64,000 bases of DNA, taken from NCBI RefSeq assembly GCF_009496005.1, contig NZ_WIBF01000006.1:1-64000 (forward strand). The letters run 5' to 3'. The stretch is from Tritonibacter litoralis (GTDB lineage: Bacteria; Pseudomonadota; Alphaproteobacteria; Rhodobacterales; Rhodobacteraceae). The position numbers and the translations under genes are program-made. Shown here one piece after another: positions 1 to 9,324 of this stretch; within the stretch, counting starts at the first letter, position 1, and the number at the start of each line of letters is the position of its first letter. The notes under the pieces were generated by a model. It saw nothing but the letters and a program-made list of their open reading frames with translations. It was not told the DNA's origin and searched no databases.

Positions 1-16
1 ACGGCTGAAAGTTATC

Positions 17-547
17 TTGGCTTTGTTGACGTCACTTCAATCCGGCTCTGGGTCCGCCATTTGTCAACATGACCTAGGCGACATTGCATTGAAAAATCTT
101 TTAGTGCTGGCAGGTGTGCCGATTGCCTTTCTGCTCGCTCTTTATGAAACAGTGACGCTCTTTTGGGAGGGCCAATTTAGGATCTTCTGCGCAGTCTTTC
201 TGGTCGGCCTCCTTCTGATATGGGTCGGAGCGTGCAAGCTGCAACCGGTCCAAGGCGTTTGGGCGACCCTCTTACTGCCCCCAATTCTTCTGGTATTGGC
301 ATCATCTCTGCAGGCCCAGCTTACTGACAAAAAAGTCGCCGCGGCCATAGTCGAAATCGCACCAGACTGTGCTGTGCACACCCCGTTTGCTGCTTATTTT
401 TGGAGCTCTAAACACAACAGATTCTCCTTCCACACATACATTCGTAAAGACAGCACCTATTTCAATTGGAGCTACCGGCAAGATCGTTTTGTACCGATCC
501 CGAATTCACGTATTTCAAACGCTTCAAAATGCCATAAACGACTCTGA
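17..547 (+). CDS. Hypothetical membrane protein, possibly 5'-truncated by the window edge
   Basis: I do not recognise this protein. The 176 residues contain three hydrophobic stretches (about residues 25-45, 52-70 and 80-97) followed by a polar C-terminal half with aromatic and basic residues. This suggests a small inner-membrane protein with a soluble tail. The start used is a TTG near the edge, and the frame stays open to base 2, so the true start may lie outside the window. GC content and codon use are lower than in the neighbouring genes, which hints at transfer. A weak AT-rich hairpin (AAGGTTT, loop, AAACCTT at 706-722, then T residues) lies about 160 bases downstream. Nothing else is seen between 548 and 805. 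Confidence 0.45.
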   Translation: MALLTSLQSGSGSAICQHDLGDIALKNLLVLAGVPIAFLLALYETVTLFWEGQFRIFCAVFLVGLLLIWVGACKLQPVQGVWATLLLPPILLVLASSLQAQLTDKKVAAAIVEIAPDCAVHTPFAAYFWSSKHNRFSFHTYIRKDSTYFNWSYRQDRFVPIPNSRISNASKCHKRL

Positions 548-805
548 GCTGCCGACCCTGCCACAGCGCTGCCTCACTCTCCCGTCGGCAAGGCGCCATA
601 GGGTCGACAAAAAAATTCCAAAAATCGCATAAAATCAATTCCCTACTCACCCCACGATAAGTGCAGATATTTTCACGTGACGGCGGCTTCCTCGCCCTGC
701 CCGACAAGGTTTCAGAAACCTTTTGCTGCCAGTTTATGGGCTCAAATAGCGAGATGAGTTTTTACGGCCACTTGACGTGTGCGGCCGGAGTTTCAGGAAT
801 TTCAG

Positions 806-1117
806 ATGCAGCAGATGCAGCGCCCGTATAATCCCCATGCGCCCCGCCCGCAGCCAACGCAGCCCGAAGCGCGTAAACTGACGGCGGAGGACAAGCAGAA
901 GATCGGCGATTGGGTGGCCTCTAAATGCACCAGCCATGACTGCCCCGTCTGCGGTCAGAATTCATGGGCGATTGGCGATTATCTGATCCAGAACGGCTCT
1001 TATGTGGCGGGCAGCTCCAAACCCGGTCGCGCGTCCTATCCGGCGGCGATGCTGATGTGTTCGAACTGCGCCTATTTGCGCACCTTTATGGCCGCCCCCA
1101 TCGGGCTGGTGGAGTAA
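806..1117 (+). CDS. Small zinc-ribbon-like hypothetical protein
   Basis: About 103 residues. The N-terminus is rich in Gln, Pro and Met. The C-terminal half carries two Cys pairs, CPVC and CSNC, spaced like a zinc ribbon. A GTG at 779 is in frame, but the ATG at 806 is preferred because AGGA at 795-798 sits seven bases before it. No membrane segment or signal peptide is visible. The role is unknown; the two CxxC pairs suggest a zinc-bound fold. It stands alone between two unrelated small genes. Confidence 0.6.
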   Translation: MQQMQRPYNPHAPRPQPTQPEARKLTAEDKQKIGDWVASKCTSHDCPVCGQNSWAIGDYLIQNGSYVAGSSKPGRASYPAAMLMCSNCAYLRTFMAAPIGLVE

Positions 1118-1220
1118 GGCCACAGGCGTTCAGCCTCTCTTACCCATTTTGCGTTAAACCCATCCCCATCCTGCGGGACCCGTGATAGGGTCACCCCATG
1201 TAACGAGGAGTGGTTTTGCA

Positions 1221-1871
1221 ATGAGATTTGGGAACATCAGTCGCGGTTTCTCTGTTATCACACGCATGCTGGCGGCGCTGTTGGTCTGCACCCTGCCCCT
1301 GTCGGCCTTTGGTGGTGAAAGCGGTGGCGGTTATGACGACGATGACAGCGGCGCAGGCGGCACGGTCAACCGGCGCACCACCAATGAACTGGTTCGCGCG
1401 CTGAGGGCCGGATCCGATCGCTGTGAACGGGAACAGAAGATCTATAAATGGGACTGCTACCGGTTGGTTTACCGCGATGTAGCCCGGATCTCCAAACGCA
1501 ACAGCGATTATGATGAGGCGACCAAAGCGTTGAAACTGGTGGAAACCCGCATCGATGCCGTGGTGAGCAAGAACCTGGATCCTGAAACGCCCAAACGCCG
1601 CAAGCTGCTGCACACCTATCGCGCGGTAAAGCCAGAAGCCCTGCCCGAGATCAAACGCGAGACCGCAAAGGCGCTGGATGACGCGCAGAAAATCCTGCTG
1701 CGTTCGCCTGAGCGGAAGTCTCTGCATTACACACGGATCGCGGACGCGCTGGAATCAAACAAGGTTCTCTTGCGCTCAGCCCTCTTGTTGCTGCCTGACC
1801 CCATGGCCGCGCCGCTGGCCGCCGGGCTGCGCATCGCTGGTCTGGCGCTCGCCCTGCGAACGCCAGCCTAA
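1221..1871 (+). CDS. Secreted hypothetical protein, helical, Asp-rich near the N-terminus
   Basis: About 216 residues. The N-terminus is a signal peptide: a basic start, the hydrophobic run LAALLVCTLPLSAFG, and a likely cleavage near residue 30. An acidic glycine-rich patch (GGGYDDDDSGAGG) follows, then a long helical region with one Cys pair (DRCEREQKIYKWDC). The product is probably periplasmic or secreted. An upstream in-frame start at 1182 exists, but the ATG at 1221 follows GAGGAG (1205-1210) and opens directly into the signal peptide. I do not recognise the family and no function can be proposed. Confidence 0.6.
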   Translation: MRFGNISRGFSVITRMLAALLVCTLPLSAFGGESGGGYDDDDSGAGGTVNRRTTNELVRALRAGSDRCEREQKIYKWDCYRLVYRDVARISKRNSDYDEATKALKLVETRIDAVVSKNLDPETPKRRKLLHTYRAVKPEALPEIKRETAKALDDAQKILLRSPERKSLHYTRIADALESNKVLLRSALLLLPDPMAAPLAAGLRIAGLALALRTPA

Positions 1872-1888
1872 GGCAACCGGGTCACCGC

Positions 1889-2209
1889 TTAATCAAACGT
1901 GGCGGTGACCTCATACATCACCGGTTCAAAACTGCGGCACATCGTGTTGAACGCGCGGGAGCGCTCTCGCATCTCGGGCGTGCGCAACATGGCCATAAAA
2001 TCCTCACGGCGTTGCCATTGGGAATAATTGGCAATCCGGGTCTGCGCATCATTGACGTGCAGGCCAGCCGACACAAAACCCGGCTGTTTTGAGATGAACT
2101 CCTCCAGCGCGACCTGCAGCGCCTCCAGCAGGTCCTGGCAGGTGCCCGGCGTCACTTCAAATGTGGTGATCACGGTCTGGATATCGTTGGATGTCTTGAT
2201 CGTTGGCAT
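1889..2209 (-). CDS. Antibiotic biosynthesis monooxygenase (ABM) family protein
   Basis: The 106 residues match the small ferredoxin-like ABM/dimeric barrel fold. The strand-helix pattern TVITTFEVTPG, a helix with LLEALQVALEEF, then PGFVSAGLHVNDAQTRIANYSQWQRREDFMAML is typical of the family. Members are small dimers that act as cofactor-free oxygenases on quinones, or as stress-linked proteins of unknown substrate. The length is normal for the family. The gene is convergent with the secreted protein gene at 1221. It is transcribed away from the oxidase-like gene at 2343, so the 133 bases between them probably hold two promoters. Confidence 0.75.
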   Translation of the reverse strand: MPTIKTSNDIQTVITTFEVTPGTCQDLLEALQVALEEFISKQPGFVSAGLHVNDAQTRIANYSQWQRREDFMAMLRTPEMRERSRAFNTMCRSFEPVMYEVTATFD

Positions 2210-2342
2210 AAAATCCTCCCTCTCCTGACCAGCTTAGGACGTTTACGCCGGATGCCGAGGATTTTTTGATCGACGGATGCAAAATTGTCGCCTTGGCGGG
2301 CGTGGTCCCCCCATGCAAGATGCGCGGAAACGGAGGCACATT

Positions 2343-2822
2343 ATGGTCAACCCCATCCGCGAAACCGATGACGCGGCACGCACGCAAGCGCAGAGCTTTC
2401 TGCAGACATGCCGCCACGCGGCGCTTGGGGTCTTGATCCGGGACGGCCAGCCCATGGTCACACGCATTGCCTTTGCCCCCGATCTGGACGGCCAACCGAT
2501 CAGCCTCATTTCCGATCTGTCCGCCCACACCCAAGCGTTAAAGGCCCGCCCTGCCTGTTCCCTGCTGCTGGGCGAGCCGGAAGAGCGCGGCGACCCGCTG
2601 ACTCATCCCCGCCTCAGCCTGATGGCGCAGGCAGAGTTTCTGCCCCGCGACAGCGCAGATCACGCCGCCCGCGCCGCCCATTATCTGCAGATCAACCCCA
2701 AAGCCAAACTCTACCTTGGGTTTTCTGATTTCACCTTTGTACGGTTTCGCATCACAGAGGCCGCCCTGAATGGCGGCTTTGGCAAGGCCTATCAGCTAAC
2801 GCCACAAGACCTTGGCCTTTAG
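2343..2822 (+). CDS. Pyridoxamine 5'-phosphate oxidase-like / HugZ-type protein
   Basis: About 159 residues of the split-barrel flavin-binding fold. The start (ARTQAQSFLQTCRHAALGVL) and the core (MVTRIAFAPDLDGQPISLISDLSAHTQ) resemble the PNPOx-like heme-utilisation HugZ family. Members bind FMN or heme; the reaction here is not established. The start at 2343 is chosen over an in-frame ATG at 2277 because GGAGG (2332-2336) lies six bases before it. The protein is shorter than full HugZ proteins, which carry a further C-terminal domain. The gene is convergent with the beta-helix gene, leaving ten bases between the two stops. Confidence 0.75.
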   Translation: MVNPIRETDDAARTQAQSFLQTCRHAALGVLIRDGQPMVTRIAFAPDLDGQPISLISDLSAHTQALKARPACSLLLGEPEERGDPLTHPRLSLMAQAEFLPRDSADHAARAAHYLQINPKAKLYLGFSDFTFVRFRITEAALNGGFGKAYQLTPQDLGL

Positions 2823-2832
2823 AAACGCGAGA

Positions 2833-5118
2833 TCACGTATCCATGCGGAGCTGAACCATCACCGTGCCACGCAGGCTTTCGGACCAATGGAGTGTCACCC
2901 GATCACGCTGATTGCCCTGGCGAAGGTTCACAAAGGGAAAGACAAATCGATCCGCGCCACCTGCGGTCTCAATCGGCCCCAACGGCACGATACTGTCCAC
3001 GCCCCGCGCCTCTCCCTCAAAGGGCAGCTGCCCCTCCGCATCCACAGTCCAGGTGCCCGAAGCCGAGCCCTGACTGTGGCGCAGCCGCAGCGGGTTGGCC
3101 ACCTGAACATCCACATTGTGAAACGTATTGCCGTCAAAGAACACATCATTGGCACGGTTCATATCCAGATCGGAAAAGCTTGTATCGACCCGCTCGGCCC
3201 GTTCGATCCGCCCGCTGGAGGTTCGAAATTTATTCCCGGACACCGTGACACCATTCAGGAAATGGCCCGACCCATAAGGTTTGACCACGATCGGCGTGAA
3301 CCAGGGCACCACATGGCTGGACAGGAACACATTGTCGCTGATTGACAGCGCGGAAAACGAAAACCCGCCGTCGAAATCCGGATCCTCATCCTGCTCATTG
3401 GTCCATTCGATAAAACAATTGTCTACGTAATTGTCCGAAATTGTGGTCGAGCAATAAGTCGACGTCAGCACAATGCCCGCGGTGCGCACCCCTTCGGTTG
3501 TGTCATCACCCTGAAAGAAGTGATTGCCGATGATCGTATTGTTCACCCCCGCCAGGACGCAGAAATGGCGGAACCGCGTGGCCCGGCAATTGCGCACCTT
3601 GGGGTCATTGGCGTTGACGTTAAACGCAATCGAGACGCGATCTGGCACCTCAAGCCCTTCTTCGGCAGAGAGGAACTGACAGTGATCCAACAACATTCCC
3701 TGGCAGCCCGTGTTAAAGGAGGTGATTCCACGGTCTTTGGGACGAGAGATAAAGCAGTTTTCCATGGAAAACGTGGCGCCGGTCTGCGCCAGCCGGATAG
3801 CGCTGCAGCGAGAGTTACACTGCAGTTCGATCTCAGCCATGTTGAATTTCGACAGCCGGTCAAAACCCGAAAAATCCAGCATGCATTTGAAATGACGGAA
3901 GGTGAAAGTCTGGGTGCCGGCCGCATCAAACAACCCTTGGTTCAGGGTCACCTCTCCTGCGCCCACATTCACCGCTGCCACATAGATCTCGCGCCCGACC
4001 CCATTGCCTTCGACCACCGATCCAACCTTGATATTGGCGGCATTGGACACATTGGTCAGCTTGCGTTTGTCATCGGGGTCATAGGTCGCCTGCGCGGTCA
4101 CCGTTTCCGTGTCCCAGTTGCTGCTGTCCGCCGCCGTAAACTGCCCGTTGCGGATCATCCGACGGGTGGAATAAGAGCTGTGATTGGACACCGCCGCCTG
4201 CATATCAATTGGCGCGTTCACGGTGATCATACGCCCGCCCAGATCCAGTGAATCGTGATCCACATTGTTCAGCAACGCCTGAAACGCCTTTTTGAACCCT
4301 TCTTCCTCATCGCCAAAGGCTGCCGCATAGCTTGGGAAATCAAAGGTCTTGGTCAGCAACAGGATCCGGTTTTCTGGCATCCTCAGCCTGCCTTCAAACA
4401 CCACCTCATGGTTCAACGACAGGGTATCGCCCAGGTAAAACTGCCCCTCAGGCACCAGAATACGCCGCCCATCGGCGGCTTGATCCGCGGCCTCAAATGC
4501 GGCGGTATTGTCGGTGGAATTGTCGCCCACCGCGCCAAAATCCACCACATCTACCAGGCTCAGCATGTCCCGCAGATAGATCCCGGTGACATCTTCCACC
4601 ACCAGATCCTCAATGCGCACAACGGCCCCATTGGCTCCGGTCAGATCCAGCCCCACATGGCCATATTGCGCATCACGCCCCCAGGCCATATCCACGCCGC
4701 CGCGCTGGCCAGAGCCGATAATGGCGCTGACGTCAAAGACCTGCCCATATTGGGTCAGTGGTACAGAAGGCCCAACCTCAACCACCCCGTCCAGATGCGT
4801 GGTCCCGCCCGAACTGGCCCAGGCCGCAATCCGCACCGCAGGCAAGGCGCCGCTCAACACTTTGATGCGCGCCCGCACCTGCAGATAACAGCCGGGCGAA
4901 ACCGGCGTCTGCCCCATATACCGCAGGCGCTGGGTGTTGTTTACTTTCTGCAGCTCCAGACAATCACCAAAATCCGCATCCGCCGCCACAAGCGTCGCAT
5001 TGGCCGCCCCATCATAGGTATCAGACCCCGCGGTCCCATTGCCACTGGACCATTGATCCAGACCTTCGGCAAAGGCGGGGGGCATCAGGTTCAGGTTTTC
5101 GGTGATGGCCTTGTTCAT
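2833..5118 (-). CDS. Right-handed parallel beta-helix protein (pectate-lyase-3 / GH28-related)
   Basis: The protein has 761 residues and no signal peptide. Residues 1-180 look like a beta-rich carbohydrate-binding module. At about 190-240 the motif VVDFGAVGDNSTDNTAAF and the following PEGQFYLG mark the start of a pectate_lyase_3 domain. After that come repeated short strands with Asn ladders (NNTIIGNHFF, TTISDNYVDN, SISDNVF, VTVSGNKF), typical of a beta-helix. The C-terminal 80 residues form another beta domain. Such proteins are polysaccharide lyases or phage tail/head spikes. The missing signal peptide favours a spike-like role or non-classical export. AAGGAAG precedes the ATG. Substrate and role are open. 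Confidence 0.7.
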   Translation of the reverse strand: MNKAITENLNLMPPAFAEGLDQWSSGNGTAGSDTYDGAANATLVAADADFGDCLELQKVNNTQRLRYMGQTPVSPGCYLQVRARIKVLSGALPAVRIAAWASSGGTTHLDGVVEVGPSVPLTQYGQVFDVSAIIGSGQRGGVDMAWGRDAQYGHVGLDLTGANGAVVRIEDLVVEDVTGIYLRDMLSLVDVVDFGAVGDNSTDNTAAFEAADQAADGRRILVPEGQFYLGDTLSLNHEVVFEGRLRMPENRILLLTKTFDFPSYAAAFGDEEEGFKKAFQALLNNVDHDSLDLGGRMITVNAPIDMQAAVSNHSSYSTRRMIRNGQFTAADSSNWDTETVTAQATYDPDDKRKLTNVSNAANIKVGSVVEGNGVGREIYVAAVNVGAGEVTLNQGLFDAAGTQTFTFRHFKCMLDFSGFDRLSKFNMAEIELQCNSRCSAIRLAQTGATFSMENCFISRPKDRGITSFNTGCQGMLLDHCQFLSAEEGLEVPDRVSIAFNVNANDPKVRNCRATRFRHFCVLAGVNNTIIGNHFFQGDDTTEGVRTAGIVLTSTYCSTTISDNYVDNCFIEWTNEQDEDPDFDGGFSFSALSISDNVFLSSHVVPWFTPIVVKPYGSGHFLNGVTVSGNKFRTSSGRIERAERVDTSFSDLDMNRANDVFFDGNTFHNVDVQVANPLRLRHSQGSASGTWTVDAEGQLPFEGEARGVDSIVPLGPIETAGGADRFVFPFVNLRQGNQRDRVTLHWSESLRGTVMVQLRMDT

Positions 5119-5448
5119 GGGGGCTTCCTTTTCCAGCTGAGGATCGGATCACAAGTGGCCTCCGGTTCTACGGCCTGCGTCTTAAAAACCCCGATCCGAT
5201 GCGCGCGCTGGGGGCGCAACACCGCTACCGATGCTTCGCTTGTGGAGCCGCCCATCGCCTGCGCCCCAAAGGACAGCGGCATAGGTCTTTGGGGCCAGAA
5301 AAATTGCGGAGGCTCCGCGCCCCTTGGGGCGTGGAAACCGTCATTTTACTTGCCGTAAAGGGCGGCGCTGTCATGCCGGGCAGCTGGGGATGGGCGGGGG
5401 CACAAGCTTCGCTTTGGAGAGTCCCTGAACCCCCTTTTCTTTCTTCCA
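5119..5448. other. Intergenic stretch, no gene; contains a hairpin
   Basis: No coding frame is convincing here. A hairpin with perfect 9-base arms, GCCCCAAAG (5263-5271) and CTTTGGGGC (5287-5295), is visible. A second GC-rich inverted repeat, CGCCCC-TT-GGGGCG, lies near 5320. The stretch is upstream of the beta-helix gene and downstream of lysK, both on the minus strand. It therefore probably holds the beta-helix promoter. Confidence 0.4.
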
Positions 5449-5481
5449 AAAACAAAAAGGGCACCCATTGGATGCCCTTTT
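5449..5481 (-). terminator. Rho-independent terminator of lysK
   Basis: On the minus strand, AAAAGGGCA and TGCCCTTTT (plus-strand 5455-5463 and 5473-5481) form a perfect 9-bp stem with a 9-base loop. A T-rich run follows. It begins about 20 bases after the lysK stop. Confidence 0.8.
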
Positions 5482-5502
5482 AAATCTGGTCTCAAACTTG
5501 GA

Positions 5503-7146
5503 TCAGCCCAGCTCGCCCGCCAGACCCCTCTCGATCAGTTTAATGGTATCCTCAACACCATAAAGCGCGATAAACCCGCCAAAACGCGGACCTTGGCTTG
5601 CCCCCAGCAGCACCTCATAGATCGCCGTGAACCAGTTGCGCAGCGGTTCAAAGCCGTGGATTTTCCCGATGGCAAAGACCACGGACTGCAGGAATTCTTC
5701 AGAAGCAAAATCAGCCTCCGGCAGCGGATCCTCATTGCCGACGATCTCGTTTTTCTTGGCAATCGCCGTCAGCGCCGCCTCGGGAGTGCGCAGCGCATCG
5801 GCCAGATCCTGCAACGCAGCACGCTCTTGGTCGGTGGGCGCGCGGAAGGTCTTGGTCGGGCGGACCTTGTCGTTGAAATAGGCCACCGCAAAGCCTGCCG
5901 CCTTGTCCATGCCGGGGTGGGTTTCAGCTGTTGCATCGGGGGCGTATTTGTTGATGAAGCCCCACATGGTTTCCTTGTCCTCAGCGCTGGACGCCGACGC
6001 CAGATTGAGCAGCATGGAGAATGGCACCACCATATCCGATTCCGGCACGTCGCCGCCATGGATGTGCCACACAGGGTTGTTCAGCTTGCCCTTGGCATCC
6101 TGCGTCGCATAGGCGCGCAGCTGCTGGTGATACTCGTCAACCGCCTTGGGGATCACATCAAAATGCATCCGCTTGGCGGTTTTGGGCTTTTGATACATGA
6201 AATAGGACAGGCTCTCGGTCGAGGCATAGGTCAGCCATTCGTCGATGCTGACGCCGTTGCCCGAAGACTTCGAAATCTTCTGCCCGTTCTCATCCAGGAA
6301 CAACTCATAGGAGAAATGCTCTGGCTGACGGCCGCCCAGCGCACGGCAGATCGCGTCATAGATCTTCTCGTTCGTGGCGTGTTCCTTGCCGTACATCTCA
6401 AAATCGACACCCAGCGCGGCCCAACGCGCGCCAAAATCCGGCTTCCACTGCAATTTCACATTGCCACCGGTCACCGGCAGGGTCCATTCCTTGCCGTCCT
6501 CATCGTCAAAGGTAACGGTATAGGTCTCGGCGCAGACTTTTTTCATCGGCACGTACAGAACACGGCCGGTTTCCGGGTGGATCGGCAGGAAGATCGAATA
6601 GGTCGCCGCACGCTCTTCGCGCAGGGACTTCAGCATGATCTTCATGATCGCATCATAATTGTCGACGGCCTTTTTCAGGATCTCGTCGAACTGGCCGGAT
6701 TGATAAAACTCCTTGGCCGAATAAAATTCATACTCAAAGCCAAAGGTGTCCAAAAAGCGGCGCAGCATGGCGTTGTTGTGCGCACCAAAGCTGTCATGGG
6801 TGCCAAAGGGATCCGGCACCGAGGTCAGCGGGCGCTGCAGATGTTCTTCCAGCGCTTCGGGGTTCGGCACGTTCGATGGCACTTTGCGCAAGCCATCCAG
6901 ATCGTCCGAGAAGCAGATCAGCTTGGTCGGAATGTCCGAGATTTCCTCGAACGCGCGTTTGATCATTGTAGTGCGCGCCACCTCACCAAAGGTGCCGATA
7001 TGCGGCAGACCCGAGGGGCCATAGCCGGTTTCAAACAGCACATAACCCTTCTCTGGCGCGCCCTTGGCGTAACGTTTGACGATGCGGCGTGCTTCTTCAA
7101 ACGGCCAGGCTTTGCTCTTCAGAGCTTCTTCGCGCAGTTCAGACAT
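5503..7146 (-). CDS. lysK: Lysine--tRNA ligase, class I
   Basis: The protein charges tRNA-Lys with lysine in the cytoplasm. This is the class I (archaeal/alphaproteobacterial) form, unrelated to the class II LysS. The HIGH motif appears as PHIGTFGE near residue 50, and the KMSKS loop as KISKSSGNG near residue 290. The 547-residue length fits the family. The frame extends to 7218, but [11 protein letters not shown] at 7146 is preferred: GGAG lies seven bases upstream and the extra N-terminus has no family counterpart. It is a single gene with its own terminator. Confidence 0.95.
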   Translation of the reverse strand: MSELREEALKSKAWPFEEARRIVKRYAKGAPEKGYVLFETGYGPSGLPHIGTFGEVARTTMIKRAFEEISDIPTKLICFSDDLDGLRKVPSNVPNPEALEEHLQRPLTSVPDPFGTHDSFGAHNNAMLRRFLDTFGFEYEFYSAKEFYQSGQFDEILKKAVDNYDAIMKIMLKSLREERAATYSIFLPIHPETGRVLYVPMKKVCAETYTVTFDDEDGKEWTLPVTGGNVKLQWKPDFGARWAALGVDFEMYGKEHATNEKIYDAICRALGGRQPEHFSYELFLDENGQKISKSSGNGVSIDEWLTYASTESLSYFMYQKPKTAKRMHFDVIPKAVDEYHQQLRAYATQDAKGKLNNPVWHIHGGDVPESDMVVPFSMLLNLASASSAEDKETMWGFINKYAPDATAETHPGMDKAAGFAVAYFNDKVRPTKTFRAPTDQERAALQDLADALRTPEAALTAIAKKNEIVGNEDPLPEADFASEEFLQSVVFAIGKIHGFEPLRNWFTAIYEVLLGASQGPRFGGFIALYGVEDTIKLIERGLAGELG

Positions 7147-7405
7147 GGGTGTTCTCCAAAGGGTGTCTGTGTGTTTCAGGGATAACAGGTGCGGTCCAAT
7201 CATAGTCCACAGGCGCACCGACGCACTCCTCTATTGTGCGTGGGGGGAGCGAGTCAACATGGCCCCGCGCTTTCACAGGGAATTCAGATAGGTTTCGTAA
7301 AGAAAACAAGGCGGTTTTCGTCCATTCCTCGGGCATCACACCTTGTCGGCGACCGGTGGGCCGCTTATCCTTGAACACTGTGCGTTATGGAAAAGGACCG
7401 TGCCC

Positions 7406-7828
7406 ATGTCTGAACAAGACCCGCATCTGTTGACCCCGCAGGATTGCCTGGTTGCGCTCATGGTTGCGGTTTCCGCATCGGATGAGAACATCCGCACCGC
7501 AGAGCTGGTGAAAATCCAGAATGCGGTCAATATGTTGCCTGTTTTTGCCAGCTATGACGCGGATCGCACCAATGCGGTCAGCCAGACGGTTTATGACCTG
7601 TTTGAACAGGAAGACGGGCTGGATGCGCTGTTTGGATTGATCCGCGACAACCTGCCAGAGCGGCTGTTTGAAACGGCCTATGCGCTGGCCTGCGATGTGG
7701 CGGCGGCCGATGGCAGCCTTGCAGAGCCAGAGCTGCGCCTGCTGGAAGAGATCCGGTATGAGCTGAATATCGACCGGCTGCATGCGGCGGCGATTGAACG
7801 GGGCGCGCGGGCGCGTCACATCACCTAA
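7406..7828 (+). CDS. TerB family tellurite resistance-like protein
   Basis: The 140 residues form an all-helical TerB-like domain. The acidic motif pattern ALMVAVSASDENIRTAELVKI is repeated later as ACDVAAADGSLAEPELRLLEEI, the twin metal-binding-like helices of the family. TerB proteins are cytoplasmic, bind divalent metal and are linked to envelope stress; the exact role is unclear. The start at 7406 follows AAGGA (7393-7397); the in-frame start at 7343 lacks a ribosome site. The next gene (gntR) begins 28 bases after the stop, so the two may be co-transcribed. Confidence 0.8.
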   Translation: MSEQDPHLLTPQDCLVALMVAVSASDENIRTAELVKIQNAVNMLPVFASYDADRTNAVSQTVYDLFEQEDGLDALFGLIRDNLPERLFETAYALACDVAAADGSLAEPELRLLEEIRYELNIDRLHAAAIERGARARHIT

Positions 7829-7856
7829 CGACGCCCAAACCAAGAGAGCCCGCAGT

Positions 7857-8492
7857 GTGAAAGACGTCCACAGCACCATGATTTTGGATGTGCTCGAGGC
7901 CGAGATCGTCTCGGGCCAGATCGAGCCGGGTGCGCGTCTGAACGAGGCTGCGCTGGCGGAACGCTTCGGCGTCTCGCGCACGCCGATCCGCGAGGTATTG
8001 CAGAACGTTGTTTCGCGGTCTCTGGCAGAGCGGGTGCCGTTCAAGGGTGTGGTTGTGCGTGCCTTTGACGAGGCGCGGATCCGGTCGATGTTTGAAGCCA
8101 TGGCCGAGATCGAGGCGACCTGTGGCGGCCTTGCCGCACTTAGAATGGGGCCCGAGGCGTTGGATGCCCTGGAAACCGCGCATCTCAGGATGTCCGAGAT
8201 GGCGTCATATAAGGCTGCGCGGGAATATGAGGCGATGAACATCGAGTTCCACAACCAGATCTTTCTCGGGTCGGGCAATGATGATCTGGCGCAGATGGCG
8301 ATGGATATGCGGTTGAAGCTGGCGCCCTTTCGCAAGTCACAGCTGATGAAGCTGGACCGGATGCTGCAGTCCAATCGCGAGCATGGGATGATCGTGGCGC
8401 TTTTGCGGGCGCGCAACAAGGGTGGTGTCGAAACCGCCTTGCGGCAACATCTGGCGGGCGCTGCGGAAACTGTGGTGCAGACCCGCCAGTAA
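7857..8492 (+). CDS. GntR family transcriptional regulator (FadR/FCD type)
   Basis: About 211 residues. An N-terminal winged helix contains the recognition segment LAERFGVSRTPIREVLQ (about residues 32-50). A C-terminal FCD ligand-binding helical domain follows, with metal-type residues in EFHNQIF and SNREHGMIV. Proteins of this class usually repress uptake and catabolic genes until an organic acid binds. I infer that it controls the TRAP/deacetylase/transferase cluster, where TTGT-NN-ACAA boxes occur at 12338-12527 and 15023. The GTG at 7857 is the likely start; the frame also opens at 7782 inside the TerB gene, without a good ribosome site. Its stop lies 15 bases from that of the convergent exporter gene. 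Confidence 0.85.
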   Translation: MKDVHSTMILDVLEAEIVSGQIEPGARLNEAALAERFGVSRTPIREVLQNVVSRSLAERVPFKGVVVRAFDEARIRSMFEAMAEIEATCGGLAALRMGPEALDALETAHLRMSEMASYKAAREYEAMNIEFHNQIFLGSGNDDLAQMAMDMRLKLAPFRKSQLMKLDRMLQSNREHGMIVALLRARNKGGVETALRQHLAGAAETVVQTRQ

Positions 8493-8507
8493 ATCGACGT
8501 CTTTTGC

Positions 8508-9323
8508 TTAGCCCAGCAACATACGGATCGCGGTGATCCCCAGAAACAGCGCAAAGCCGCGTTTGACCCATTGCGGCTCGACCTTATGAGCCAGACGCGC
8601 GCCTATGGGGGCCAGCGCCGTGGTAAACGGGATGATCAGCACAACAGCGGGCAGGCTGACATAGCCCAGCGACAAAGGCGGACGTCCCGGCACCGTCGCG
8701 CCCGAGATCATAAACCCAATGGCCGCAGGCACTGCAATGATCAGGCCAAAGGCCGCCGCAGTGCCAACCGCACGTTTGATTGGAACCGAAAAGGCCGAAA
8801 GGGTTGGAACCCCAAGCGTGCCGCCGCCAATCCCCATCAAGGAGGAGACAAAGCCAATCGTGCCGGACATGCCGTAATTGGCCACCCGCGATTGGGGCAG
8901 CGTATCCGCCAGAACCAGACTGCGCGGCATCAGGAAGTTCGCCGCAACCAGCAGCCCCACGATGCCAAACACCGCCTGCAGGCCCGCCGGGTCGATAAAC
9001 CGCGCCACCAAACCGCCTGCCAGCGCCCCCAGCGCGATGGGCGCGCCCCAGGCCCGCAAAAGCGCTGTATCGACACCGCCGCGTTTATAGTGGGAGCGGG
9101 CCGAGGAGATCGCGGTGAAGACAATCGTCGTCAGCGAGGTTGCCACCGCCATATGCATCGACAACGCCTCGGGAAAGTTGATCAGGTTAAACATCCAGAA
9201 CATGGCGGGCACCAGCACAATGCCGCCGCCCACCCCCAGAAACCCGGCCAAAAGCCCTGCAAAAACCGAGGCACCGGCCAGTCCCAGCACCAGCGGGACA
9301 AAGGTCATCAGATCATGCCCCAT
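8508..9323 (-). CDS. Sulfite exporter TauE/SafE family membrane protein
   Basis: The 271-residue inner-membrane protein has about eight hydrophobic helices. It carries the duplicated family signature: LAGFLGVGGGIVLVPAMFW near residue 25, and SSLMGIGGGTLGVPTLSAF near residue 165. The family moves sulfite, sulfoacetate, other organosulfur anions or small organic acids, usually outward. The gene starts one base after the stop of the TRAP large-permease gene, so it is probably the last gene of that operon. The substrate may therefore be a by-product of what the TRAP system imports; this is inference. Confidence 0.85.
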   Translation of the reverse strand: MGHDLMTFVPLVLGLAGASVFAGLLAGFLGVGGGIVLVPAMFWMFNLINFPEALSMHMAVATSLTTIVFTAISSARSHYKRGGVDTALLRAWGAPIALGALAGGLVARFIDPAGLQAVFGIVGLLVAANFLMPRSLVLADTLPQSRVANYGMSGTIGFVSSLMGIGGGTLGVPTLSAFSVPIKRAVGTAAAFGLIIAVPAAIGFMISGATVPGRPPLSLGYVSLPAVVLIIPFTTALAPIGARLAHKVEPQWVKRGFALFLGITAIRMLLG

Positions 9324-9324
9324 C

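Noticed and set aside
5263-5345. A fourth copy of the three-hairpin intergenic element before the beta-helix gene
   Set aside because: Some hairpins are present, but the constant GCGGGAGC end and the GGCCCAA spacer are missing.
4255-5358. Long plus-strand open frame (367 codons) opposite the beta-helix gene
   Set aside because: It is antisense to a gene with clear family motifs, has no ribosome site and has a composition typical of a GC-rich shadow frame.
5593-7185. Plus-strand open frame of 530 codons opposite lysK
   Set aside because: It mirrors the lysK coding region on the other strand; lysK has intact HIGH and KISKS motifs and its own terminator.
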